Positions 25,479-32,268 of a stretch of DNA of 37,500 nt are shown here, piece by piece (within the stretch, counting starts at the first letter, position 1; each line of letters begins with the position of its first letter). This DNA comes from Alphaproteobacteria bacterium (lineage in GTDB: Bacteria > Pseudomonadota > Alphaproteobacteria > Rhodospirillales > WMHbin7), in contig JADFZV010000031.1 of NCBI GenBank assembly GCA_015232335.1, positions 1 through 37,500 on the forward strand. The letters run 5' to 3'. Made by a program: the position numbers and the translations under genes. The notes beneath the pieces were generated by a model that made no database searches, was not told where the DNA came from, and saw nothing but the letters and a program-made list of their open reading frames with translations.

Positions 25479-25820
25479 CGCCTTCAGCTTGGCGGCCAGG
25501 GTCGCCAGTTCCGCCGCTTCGTCCTCGCGGTTGTCGCGTTCCATCAATTGAACAGCGGCTTCAAGCGAGGCCAGTTCCTCGGCGGTGCAGGTGGCCAAGC
25601 GATCCAGCGTGCCCGGCGGAATGCGCCAGCGCTTGGTGCGCTCGTCGCTGTCAACTTCCTCGGCTTGGGGGAAGGTGCGCAAGACTGCGTCGCGCATCCG
25701 CATGGCGGTGCGCCGCCCCACGCTAAAGCGGCTTTCAATGTCGCCAAGGGTCAGCCCGGTGCGCGCCGCCTGCATTTCCATGGCTAGCTGCAACAGATTG
25801 TCGGCCTTTTCGTAACGCAC
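24831..25820 (-). CDS. WYL-domain transcriptional regulator
   Basis: A 329-residue regulator. The first 65 residues form a winged helix-turn-helix (LTLGDIESRFSVGRRTAMRM). The WYL domain spans about 155-235 (PYGFLHGHRHYLVAWHENPK, with the HYL variant of WYL) and a WCX-type C-terminal domain follows. Such proteins sense nucleic acids or nucleotides and control defence and DNA-damage genes in many bacteria. It is divergent from the thermonuclease, with motif copy 4 in the 91 bases between them. A WYL regulator centred among motif-bearing genes is the natural candidate to bind the motif. Confidence 0.9.
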   Translation of the reverse strand: MRYEKADNLLQLAMEMQAARTGLTLGDIESRFSVGRRTAMRMRDAVLRTFPQAEEVDSDERTKRWRIPPGTLDRLATCTAEELASLEAAVQLMERDNREDEAAELATLAAKLKALLKPEVARRVEPDLEALLEAEGLAMRPGPRPNIAPMVIEELRQAIKACRKVTLAYRNRTTGRVNKRLVHPYGFLHGHRHYLVAWHENPKANKVALFSLAHIEEVMIEAEPFTRDPAFNLKDFAARSFGLFQGDEPFEVVWRFKPEAAPFAEDFVFHPNQTVERKKDGSLVVRFTAGSDLEMAWHLYAWGDKVEVLAPKRLADLVHPRRVNWPAMP

Positions 25821-25846
25821 GCGACACCCCCCTATTGCCGTACTGT

Positions 25847-25862
25847 GTGACCAATTCTGACA
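25847..25862 (+). promoter_or_regulatory. WYL-island motif, copy 4
   Basis: GTGACCAATTCTGACA lies 49 bases before the thermonuclease start and 27 bases before the WYL start on the other strand. It sits inside an inverted repeat ACTGTGT (25842-25848) / ACACAGT (25860-25866), so it could serve autoregulation. Confidence 0.6.
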
Positions 25863-25911
25863 CAGTTCTCAGGTTGGATAAAGTCAGGATTATCAACCAT
25901 GGGCTGCCACA

Positions 25912-26385
25912 ATGTTTCGGGCAATTCTTGTCGTTCTTGGCATTGCTTTATCGTCTCAGGCACAGGCGGGGACGATAGAAGGCGTGGCCAGGGTCATTGA
26001 TGGCGACACGATCGATATTGGCCTGCATCGCATTCGCCTGTTTGGCATTGACGCGCCGGAGAAGCGCCAAAGCTGCCAGTCGGACAATGGCGATTGGCCT
26101 TGCGGGCAGATGGCGACAGCAGAATTGTCCCGGAACCTTCTGGGAAGAACGGTCGTCTGCACTGAGCATGGACGCGACCGTTACAAGCGCATGATCGCAA
26201 CTTGCCAGGTCGGCATTGAGGATATTGGCGCCTGGATGGTTGGCCAGGGCTGGGCTTTGGCTTATCAGCATTACAGCACGGCCTACCTGCCCCAGGAAGA
26301 ACATGCCAGGGCCGCCGGTATCGGCATCTGGAAAGGCACTTTCACAAATCCGTGGGACTGGCGGAAGGCCAGACGCAGCCCATAA
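25912..26385 (+). CDS. Secreted thermonuclease (SNase-like)
   Basis: A 157-residue calcium-dependent-type nuclease precursor. An N-terminal signal peptide ends near QAQAG. The SNase core follows: VIDGDTIDIG (Asp30, the equivalent of the first metal ligand), RIRLFGIDAPE (Arg42, Asp47, Glu50) and GRDRYKRMIATC with the second arginine region. Four cysteines (55, 64, 83, 98) suit a periplasmic or secreted enzyme with disulfides. It would cut DNA or RNA outside the cytoplasm. The start has no good Shine-Dalgarno, but motif copy 4 lies 49 bases upstream. Confidence 0.88.
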   Translation: MFRAILVVLGIALSSQAQAGTIEGVARVIDGDTIDIGLHRIRLFGIDAPEKRQSCQSDNGDWPCGQMATAELSRNLLGRTVVCTEHGRDRYKRMIATCQVGIEDIGAWMVGQGWALAYQHYSTAYLPQEEHARAAGIGIWKGTFTNPWDWRKARRSP

Positions 26386-26392
26386 TTAAAGC

Positions 26393-26408
26393 GTGCCCGG
26401 AACGGTCA
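26393..26408 (+). promoter_or_regulatory. WYL-island motif, copy 5
   Basis: GTGCCCGGAACGGTCA lies 38 bases before the PcfJ-HIRAN start in the same orientation. It matches copy 6 at 14 of 16 positions. TAGGAT at 26425-26430 is a possible -10 box. Confidence 0.5.
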
Positions 26409-26446
26409 CCTGTCAGGTCTTGAATAGGATCTGAGGGAGGCAGGCC

Positions 26447-27916
26447 ATGGTCCGCATTGAAGAGGCGCCACTTGAGGTCATCGAGCATCACGAAAGCCAC
26501 ACCATTCGCCAGGGCGAATGGGAGGTCGGCTTCCATTGCCAGATTCAGCCCAAAGGCGACTATACGGTTGTCAGGCCCAACGTGCCTGAGACGAGCTTCC
26601 TGGATGAATACGGGATGCCTTTGCCTGAACTGGATTGGGCGCTGGCGTCGCTATATATCCGTATCCCTGAACGTCTGCGAAAACTCGCGGCAAAAATTCC
26701 AGACAAGCAATGGTTGGCGCTGGATGCGATGCGTCATGTTTCTGGCTTTGACAGGTTCCTAGCGCAGGAAATCAAGGGTCCGGGCGTCAACTTCATTCTT
26801 GCCGTTTGGGAATTGGGCGGGGCCGTGGATTTGTCGGATTCCGCGCGGCGAAAGCTTAACAAGCGCATGATGACGGAAGAACGAGTTGTCTTGCTGCGCG
26901 ACCTGGCTGGCTGCGACGACATCGATAAGGGCGTGCTGCGGGTCATAATGCGCTCAAAGCCCGAGGATATCAGAACTGATTTCATCTTAAGTCTAACAGG
27001 CCTGATGACAGACCCCACGGCCAGAAAGGCTGTGCTTAGCCTGACAGAGATGACCCAATGTCTTGTTGGTGAATTGCTGGAACTGCCGCCCTGGATGCAA
27101 CACCCGGTTCTGGCGCAAATCATCGCCAGAGACTGTGTTGAAGGATATTGGGTGGAAGAACTGATGACCCCAGAAATCCGCAACTGCGATGAAAACCTAC
27201 GGGCGCAGATGATGCGCTCGTTGACGACGGCGAAAAACTGGAATGACGTTGAAGAGCGGCTGTATCGCTGGCTGGAAAAGCTGGATCCGGATCGCAGATT
27301 TCCAAGGCCGCCGATACCGGGGAATTCACACCTGCGCCCCATCAGAAGCGTCCATGAGCTTCAGAAAGAAGGCCGCCAGATGTGCCATTGCGTGGGAAAC
27401 GACAATTACGTCAATCAGGCGTTGGACGGCAGAAGCTATTTCTATCGATGGATAGGCGAGGAAATAGCGACCGTTGAACTATTTTTCCATTTCCCGACCA
27501 AGCGCTGGATGCTGTGCAATGCTTTGGGTCATTGCAACAAATCGCTCAAGCCGGAAACTTTGGACGCCATCAAGGCTGTCTTGGCTGAGCAGCTTGCACC
27601 ACCGCCCATCGACACCTATGTGGCTGGCGCCTATTTCTGTCCGGCAGGTGATGGGCGGGCAAAGTTACGCTCGGGCGATGAGCTGGAGTTGCGCCGGGAA
27701 CCAAACCATCCCTTTAGCGATCGGGTCGTTGCCATCCATCTGGCTGGCGGCGCGAAGATTGGCTATTTGCCAAAAGTCGAATCGCTTGAACTGGCGGATC
27801 GAATGGATCGAGGAGAGCGGTTTCTTGCAGTGGTCAAGAACGCCGAACAGAACGGCTATGAGCTGACGGTTTCGATTCTGCCGCAACTGACAGGTCGCGA
27901 ATCCTTGGCCGCATAG
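26447..27916 (+). CDS. PcfJ-like domain fused to a HIRAN domain
   Basis: A 489-residue protein. A helical N-terminal region (1-290) precedes a PcfJ-type core with MCHCVGNDNYVNQALDGRSY (Cys313, His314, Cys315) and the strand pair that follows. The C-terminal 75 residues match a HIRAN domain: LRREPNHPFSDRVVAIHLAG, then KIGYLPKVESLELADRMDRG. HIRAN domains bind 3' DNA ends at stalled forks or damage. PcfJ proteins occur on conjugative plasmids and phages with no agreed function. GGGAGG precedes the ATG at 26447. The fusion suggests DNA-end recognition coupled to an unknown activity. Confidence 0.75.
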   Translation: MVRIEEAPLEVIEHHESHTIRQGEWEVGFHCQIQPKGDYTVVRPNVPETSFLDEYGMPLPELDWALASLYIRIPERLRKLAAKIPDKQWLALDAMRHVSGFDRFLAQEIKGPGVNFILAVWELGGAVDLSDSARRKLNKRMMTEERVVLLRDLAGCDDIDKGVLRVIMRSKPEDIRTDFILSLTGLMTDPTARKAVLSLTEMTQCLVGELLELPPWMQHPVLAQIIARDCVEGYWVEELMTPEIRNCDENLRAQMMRSLTTAKNWNDVEERLYRWLEKLDPDRRFPRPPIPGNSHLRPIRSVHELQKEGRQMCHCVGNDNYVNQALDGRSYFYRWIGEEIATVELFFHFPTKRWMLCNALGHCNKSLKPETLDAIKAVLAEQLAPPPIDTYVAGAYFCPAGDGRAKLRSGDELELRREPNHPFSDRVVAIHLAGGAKIGYLPKVESLELADRMDRGERFLAVVKNAEQNGYELTVSILPQLTGRESLAA

Positions 27917-27936
27917 CACCGGCACGAGAACAAATA

Positions 27937-27952
27937 GTGACCGGAACTGTCA
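27937..27952 (+). promoter_or_regulatory. WYL-island motif, copy 6 (best match)
   Basis: GTGACCGGAACTGTCA, 23 bases before the ATG at 27976. TGAC and GTCA form an inverted half-site pair seven bases apart. The very short distance to the ATG implies a leaderless or nearly leaderless message if this is part of the promoter. Confidence 0.6.
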
Positions 27953-27975
27953 TGATGGCCTGACATGCTGCCAGA

Positions 27976-28374
27976 ATGAACACCGCCGCACGAAGAACCC
28001 CTCAGATTATACGCCAGGCGGAACCACGCTGGCGCATGACGGCGTTGGCGCTGATCGGACTGACAGACCACGGGCGTATCGCCTATGGAAGGTGGGATCG
28101 GCAATTCGGCGCCTGGATTGAGCGTAAGGGGGAATGGCTGCCATTCAGTCCGGTCGAGCCGTTTCTCGATCATCGTGGCGTTTGGCTTGAGCCGAATGGA
28201 AAGCGCACCGATGCCTGGTATGAAGAGCGCGCCATGAAGGCCGCCTATTTCAGCCTGATCCCGACCTTTGTGCGACGCCTTGCATCCTCGCACGGCTGCA
28301 AACAGTGGCCGTGGTTTCAGACTTACTGGAACATGCATTCAATCAATCATTCGTCAAAAGAGAAGCGGAATTGA
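27976..28374 (+). CDS. Small protein of unknown function
   Basis: A 132-residue basic, tryptophan-rich protein (GRIAYGRWDRQFGAWIERKG, then WYEERAMKAAYFSLIPTFVR) without signal peptide or membrane helix. I recognise no family. The codon pattern is consistent with coding and a motif copy stands just upstream. There is no Shine-Dalgarno, which fits leaderless translation. After its stop, the +1 frame encodes one hydrophobic stretch (FWLVVIILMAVGSLPVWIAY, 28382-28441). This could be a frameshifted C-terminal membrane anchor or a separate small ORF without a standard start. Confidence 0.6.
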   Translation: MNTAARRTPQIIRQAEPRWRMTALALIGLTDHGRIAYGRWDRQFGAWIERKGEWLPFSPVEPFLDHRGVWLEPNGKRTDAWYEERAMKAAYFSLIPTFVRRLASSHGCKQWPWFQTYWNMHSINHSSKEKRN

Positions 28375-28455
28375 TAAAACCTTCTGGCTGGTAGTCATTA
28401 TCCTGATGGCGGTTGGTTCATTGCCCGTGTGGATCGCCTATGCTAACCGAGGAGG

Positions 28456-29451
28456 TCAGTGTTCCTGCGGGTCGGTTTCACGAAAGTCGTATTCCAGCGT
28501 TACATTTGGGTTTGGGATTGCGTCTTCTGCCGGATGCGCGGCATCTCCAGTGTGCTCGAACATTAAATCTACAGCGGCAATCAAGGGCTCTGATGAAATA
28601 CTGTCGGGGGGACAAAAGGAGAGGCGTTTTCCCGTGTGTGGAATCACAGACCTTATCGCGTTCCGCACCACATTCCCAAGCACATCTACCATCTGCGGAA
28701 ATCTCACCTTGCATTCCTGCTCAATCGACTCGACGCTACGCCCATGCATAAGCCCATTCCGGGCAATGAAGAGTTTTTTGCTTATTTCCGGCGCATTCTC
28801 TCTAAATATCTTGGCGATCAGGATTTGAATGGCGTCTTTGGCCATAGGTATTCGAGTGGGTTCATCTCCGCACGCGTGGCACTTCGCCGGAGCGCCACAC
28901 GATGAACACGTAATGGGCACCGGCACATTTTCCTTGGTATTCTCAGCGACGATTTCGAGGGCGAGCCACAACCTCATGAATTGGTCATCTTGCTTGGGGT
29001 CGACGAGGCCATAGCGGAAATATTTGAGTGCCGTTCTGGCAAAAGACGGAGGACTGGCTCCGGCAAGGATGCTGGCCGTATCTAGAAATTCCTGCGCAAG
29101 CCCCGGTACCGGTGCGTCTACTGTCTTGTAAATCCTGGTTTGCCGCTCCCTCTTGTGCGGCTCCCACACGATCAGCTGCAACGCCTCCACGATCTGGTAT
29201 CTGGAGAGCGTTGCCAGCGCGAGAAGATCAAGATACTCGGCAAGCCCTTTGCGCAGCTCATCCTGCGCCGTGTCGAACGACGACGCAGCGCCCGTTACCA
29301 CCGCAATCATAAAAACTGTATGCCCTTGTTTATCGAGTGGCGCGTTGCAAAATGAGATTTCCAAGCCGCCTACAGCGATCCGGGCTTCCCCGGTCCCGGC
29401 AGGCAAGACCAAGTCGCCGGAAACCTTAAATTCGCACCTGTATGTCAGCAT
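28456..29451 (-). CDS. Zinc-ribbon protein with HEPN-type RNxxxH motif
   Basis: A 331-residue protein. A beta-rich N-terminal half (residues around EFKVSGDLVLPAGTGEARIA) precedes a helical part with a zinc ribbon CSSCGAPAKCHACG and then ARNGLMHGRS, the R-N-x-x-x-H pattern of HEPN ribonucleases. This order resembles ApeA-like HEPN defence proteins, but the family is not certain. GGGGGG stands before the ATG at 29451, so the ORF extension to 29574 is rejected. No antitoxin-like partner adjoins it, and it is convergent with the small gene at 27976. It may act as a stand-alone abortive-infection RNase. Confidence 0.6.
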   Translation of the reverse strand: MLTYRCEFKVSGDLVLPAGTGEARIAVGGLEISFCNAPLDKQGHTVFMIAVVTGAASSFDTAQDELRKGLAEYLDLLALATLSRYQIVEALQLIVWEPHKRERQTRIYKTVDAPVPGLAQEFLDTASILAGASPPSFARTALKYFRYGLVDPKQDDQFMRLWLALEIVAENTKENVPVPITCSSCGAPAKCHACGDEPTRIPMAKDAIQILIAKIFRENAPEISKKLFIARNGLMHGRSVESIEQECKVRFPQMVDVLGNVVRNAIRSVIPHTGKRLSFCPPDSISSEPLIAAVDLMFEHTGDAAHPAEDAIPNPNVTLEYDFRETDPQEH

Positions 29452-30557
29452 GCGCTCGCCCCCCCCTAAGATGACTAGGGGGCCAATACTATCACTGTGA
29501 TGACGATGGAAAAACGAAGGCCGCCATGAAAATAATGGAATTACGAGGACATTGTGCTCAATGCCAGAATTCAAGGTGGAATAACCAATTGATTCTATTT
29601 AATATTTCGGAGAAGGTTCGCCGCCTGCCCCCTTCCCTCCGCCATGAGATAGAAATAATTGTTTGATTTCAATATTTTATTAGGATGACCTAATAAGCCG
29701 ATCCCATCATTTTTCCCCTCAATTTTTATGGATTGGGGCAGACTCGGGTGGGCATCGCTGGTCAAAAATGGACATTCGGTTGTATTCCGATTTCTCGTTC
29801 GAGGTGACGTCGTTCGCATGCGCTGCGATGACATGTTCTGGAGAGATTGGGCAGCCTCATTGCCCATGGCCTGACGGGCGCTTTGTTCGGTTGGTGGAAA
29901 GGCATTTCGCCCCTCCCCCGGCCTAGGACGGCGAGGATTGGTTTGTAGGGGCATATTTCATGTCTTTGGCCCCCAAGGGGCGGGGCGTATTATCTAATTA
30001 TGTCAAGGCGATAACGATATTCTTTGTGCGCTGTTCCATATGGCGAAATTCTGTGTTTCTGCCCAACTGACCCAATACATACCCGATATACCGGGCTGAA
30101 CAGTTATGCACGGCCCTGGCCGCTGATAGACGCGCCAGAACAAGCGAAGACGGCACCATTCGAGTCACCAAGCTTGGTTCACCAATGCCCATAGATAAAG
30201 AGCTTTGGCGCGCAAATTCAGCAACAGCGCGATAGACGTTTTCATCCTTCGCCGCCTCGCGCCCCAAGAGGCCGCATCGGTCATACCTATCGCAGTTTCA
30301 AGCGCCCTGTTGTTCCTTTGACAGAAACGCAACTAAAAAATCTGGAAGCCGCAAGGTCGTGGGGGTCTTCACCTACCGCCAAATCTGGTGGCGGGACCTC
30401 AGAAGCCTGACGGAAGCCCGCGACCCATTTCTGTTGCTCATAAGAGCGTCGACTTCGATCTCCGGGCTTGGCCACGACATCACCATAAACTCTAGCGCCA
30501 ACAACTTCCTGGTGGCCTGTGTCCGGAGCAGATCATCTGCTACTGGATTTGAAGGGG
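29452..30557. other. Long stretch with little or no coding
   Basis: About 1.1 kb between the HEPN-type gene and the aminopropyltransferase-like gene. It is locally AT-rich (29590-29740) and has no good ORF apart from the doubtful one at 29998-30267. Short tracts such as CCCCAAGGGGCGGGG (29972-29986) and GGCCTAGG (29920-29927) occur, but I see no insertion sequence ends, tRNA or array. It could be decayed genes or hold an unrecognised RNA. Confidence 0.4.
29998..30267 (-). pseudogene. Possible small or decayed gene
   Basis: The minus-strand frame from a TTG at 30267 reads GREAAKDENVYRAVAEFARQ, then LVTRMVPSSLVLARLSAARA and ends in NIVIALT. Its codon use is reasonable, and the frame stays open upstream only to a TGA 33 bases away. 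No ribosome site is seen and no family is recognised. It may be the C-terminal remnant of a longer gene. Confidence 0.25.
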
Positions 30558-30559
30558 GC

Positions 30560-30584
30560 TTGACACTAAAGTAGCATGTGTCAA
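30560..30584 (+). promoter_or_regulatory. Inverted repeat overlapping a -35-like box upstream of the synthase
   Basis: TTGACAC (30560-30566) and GTGTCAA (30578-30584) form a perfect 7-bp inverted repeat with 11 bases between. TTGACA would serve as -35 and AATGCT (30583-30588), 17 bases on, as a weak -10. A regulator bound to the dyad would block the promoter. The gene starts 36 bases downstream. Confidence 0.45.
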
Positions 30585-30620
30585 TGCTAGATTTTTCAAC
30601 AAAAGAACAGGTTTGGACAA

Positions 30621-32207
30621 ATGCATAATTCAAATAAAATAGGGGGCAATTCATCAATTTTTGTTGCACTTATTCTCCTAAATGCCTTTGTGACGGGCTT
30701 TATCGTGATGTCCTTCGAGATGCTGGGCAGCCGGTACCTTAACCCGTACTTTGGCAGCGGCATTCATACATGGGCCGCACTGATCTCGACGGTTCTTCTT
30801 TCGCTGATGCTTGGATATTTCGGCGGTGGATGGGTTGCCGACCGTTTTGCCTCGGCTCGAATGCTGGGTGCCCTGATCCTCATCTCCTCTATCTTTCTCT
30901 GTCTAGTGCCTGCGGAAGCTGCTCCGCTGTTTAATTGGGTGTTCGATAATGTCGAGAGCGTCGCCTTTGGAAGCTTGATTGCCGCAACCATCATCTTGAC
31001 CCCTCCATTATTCCTTCTGGGAACCTACTCGCCATTCGCCATCCGCCTAGTCCTCATCAGTACTGAAGAGTCGGGGCGTGTAGCCGGTCGGATTTACGGC
31101 ATTTCGACCCTGGGCAGCATTGTCGGAACTCTACTAACAACCTTCATGTTGATCCCCAACTTAGGAACGGAAACAATAACCTATGTGATGGCGGCTTCGA
31201 CTGCCGTATGCGGAGCAAGCTTCTTTGTTCTTCCGTCATTGAACAGGCAGGTTGCTTTGACAATCATAAGAACACTTTCCGTGATTGTTATTCTATTTGG
31301 ATCAAGCATTGCGTTTGCCTGCAACGGCCAACCTCTTTCCGCCGCACAGATCAAGGCGCGTCCTGATGGTGGTTTGGAGGAGCGCGAAACTGAATATCAG
31401 CGCGTTTTTATAGAGAAATCTAATGACAAGCTCTTCATGAAGTTTAGAGTGCGGGGAACCGACTTCGGTCAATCTGCCAGGGATTTAAACAATCCGAATG
31501 GCCTCGTTTTCGATTACACACGCATGTTTACAGTGGCCCCCGTATACGTACCGGAGGCAAAAAAAGCGCTGATGATCGGCTTGGGTGGGGGAACGACGAC
31601 CATGTATCTGGTTCGTCATCTTCCTGAACTAACGTTCGATAATATCGAGGTCGATCAAGGGATTGTGGACTGCGCGAAAACCTATTTCGGCTTTACCGAA
31701 ACGGACAGCAATCGGGTAATCGTAGCGGATGGAAGGGTATTTCTTCGCAGGAATCCTTCAAAAAGGTACGACCTGATTTTTGTCGATGCTTTTCGCGCAG
31801 GCTACATCCCATTTCACCTCCTCACCAAGGAATTTTTCCAACTGCTGCGTCAGCGATTGGCCCCGGGGGGCGCCGTACTGTTCAATCTTCATAATGGCAA
31901 CCAACTCTTCCTTAGGATCATCAAAACGGCGAGTGCCGTTTTCCCGTCGTTTGACGTTTACAACACGGATCGCAGCAGCATTCTGGTGGCTTATGAAGGT
32001 CGGACTTTTAATTGGGAGGAGATGCAAAAGCAGGCCATGTTGGTTCAGCGAGCTTATAACTTTCCCTATGATCCACTGGAAATCCTAAGCCATATGTCAG
32101 GCGTCTCTGTGATGGACTATCTGCATGAAAGCGAACTGACCGACGATTTTGCGCCTGTGAACGAGATGCAGAATGTCGAATTGAATAACAAGCCGAAAAG
32201 AAAATAG
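30621..32207 (+). CDS. Membrane-anchored spermidine synthase-like protein (MFS-type fusion)
   Basis: A 528-residue fusion. Residues 1-235 hold about seven membrane helices (for example FVALILLNAFVTGFIVMSFE and IILTPPLFLLGTYSPFAIRL). The cytoplasmic part is a Rossmann aminopropyltransferase-like domain with ALMIGLGGGTTTMYLVRHLP, then NIEVDQGIVDCAK (acidic end of strand 2), VIVADGRVFLRR and DLIFVDAFRAGYIP. This is the spermine/spermidine synthase fold with DAF in place of the DxDP-type gatekeeper, so the true product may not be spermidine. It is followed 61 bases on by a lipoprotein CHAT gene, which may be in the same transcript. Confidence 0.85.
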   Translation: MHNSNKIGGNSSIFVALILLNAFVTGFIVMSFEMLGSRYLNPYFGSGIHTWAALISTVLLSLMLGYFGGGWVADRFASARMLGALILISSIFLCLVPAEAAPLFNWVFDNVESVAFGSLIAATIILTPPLFLLGTYSPFAIRLVLISTEESGRVAGRIYGISTLGSIVGTLLTTFMLIPNLGTETITYVMAASTAVCGASFFVLPSLNRQVALTIIRTLSVIVILFGSSIAFACNGQPLSAAQIKARPDGGLEERETEYQRVFIEKSNDKLFMKFRVRGTDFGQSARDLNNPNGLVFDYTRMFTVAPVYVPEAKKALMIGLGGGTTTMYLVRHLPELTFDNIEVDQGIVDCAKTYFGFTETDSNRVIVADGRVFLRRNPSKRYDLIFVDAFRAGYIPFHLLTKEFFQLLRQRLAPGGAVLFNLHNGNQLFLRIIKTASAVFPSFDVYNTDRSSILVAYEGRTFNWEEMQKQAMLVQRAYNFPYDPLEILSHMSGVSVMDYLHESELTDDFAPVNEMQNVELNNKPKRK

Positions 32208-32268
32208 TTTTTGCCTGCCTTTTGCCGATTCAGGTTAGGGAGTTGTTCAAGAATGTAGGGGGATGAGA

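Noticed and set aside
26393..27952. GGAAC in motif copies 5 and 6 as an EcfG-type -35 box
   Set aside because: GGAAC is absent from the other four copies and no CGTT-type -10 follows at 16-17 bases.
28268..28828. 186-codon plus-strand ORF with one hydrophobic stretch
   Set aside because: Most of it is antisense to the HEPN-type gene and it has no ribosome site. Only the hydrophobic stretch at 28382-28441 was kept as a remark.
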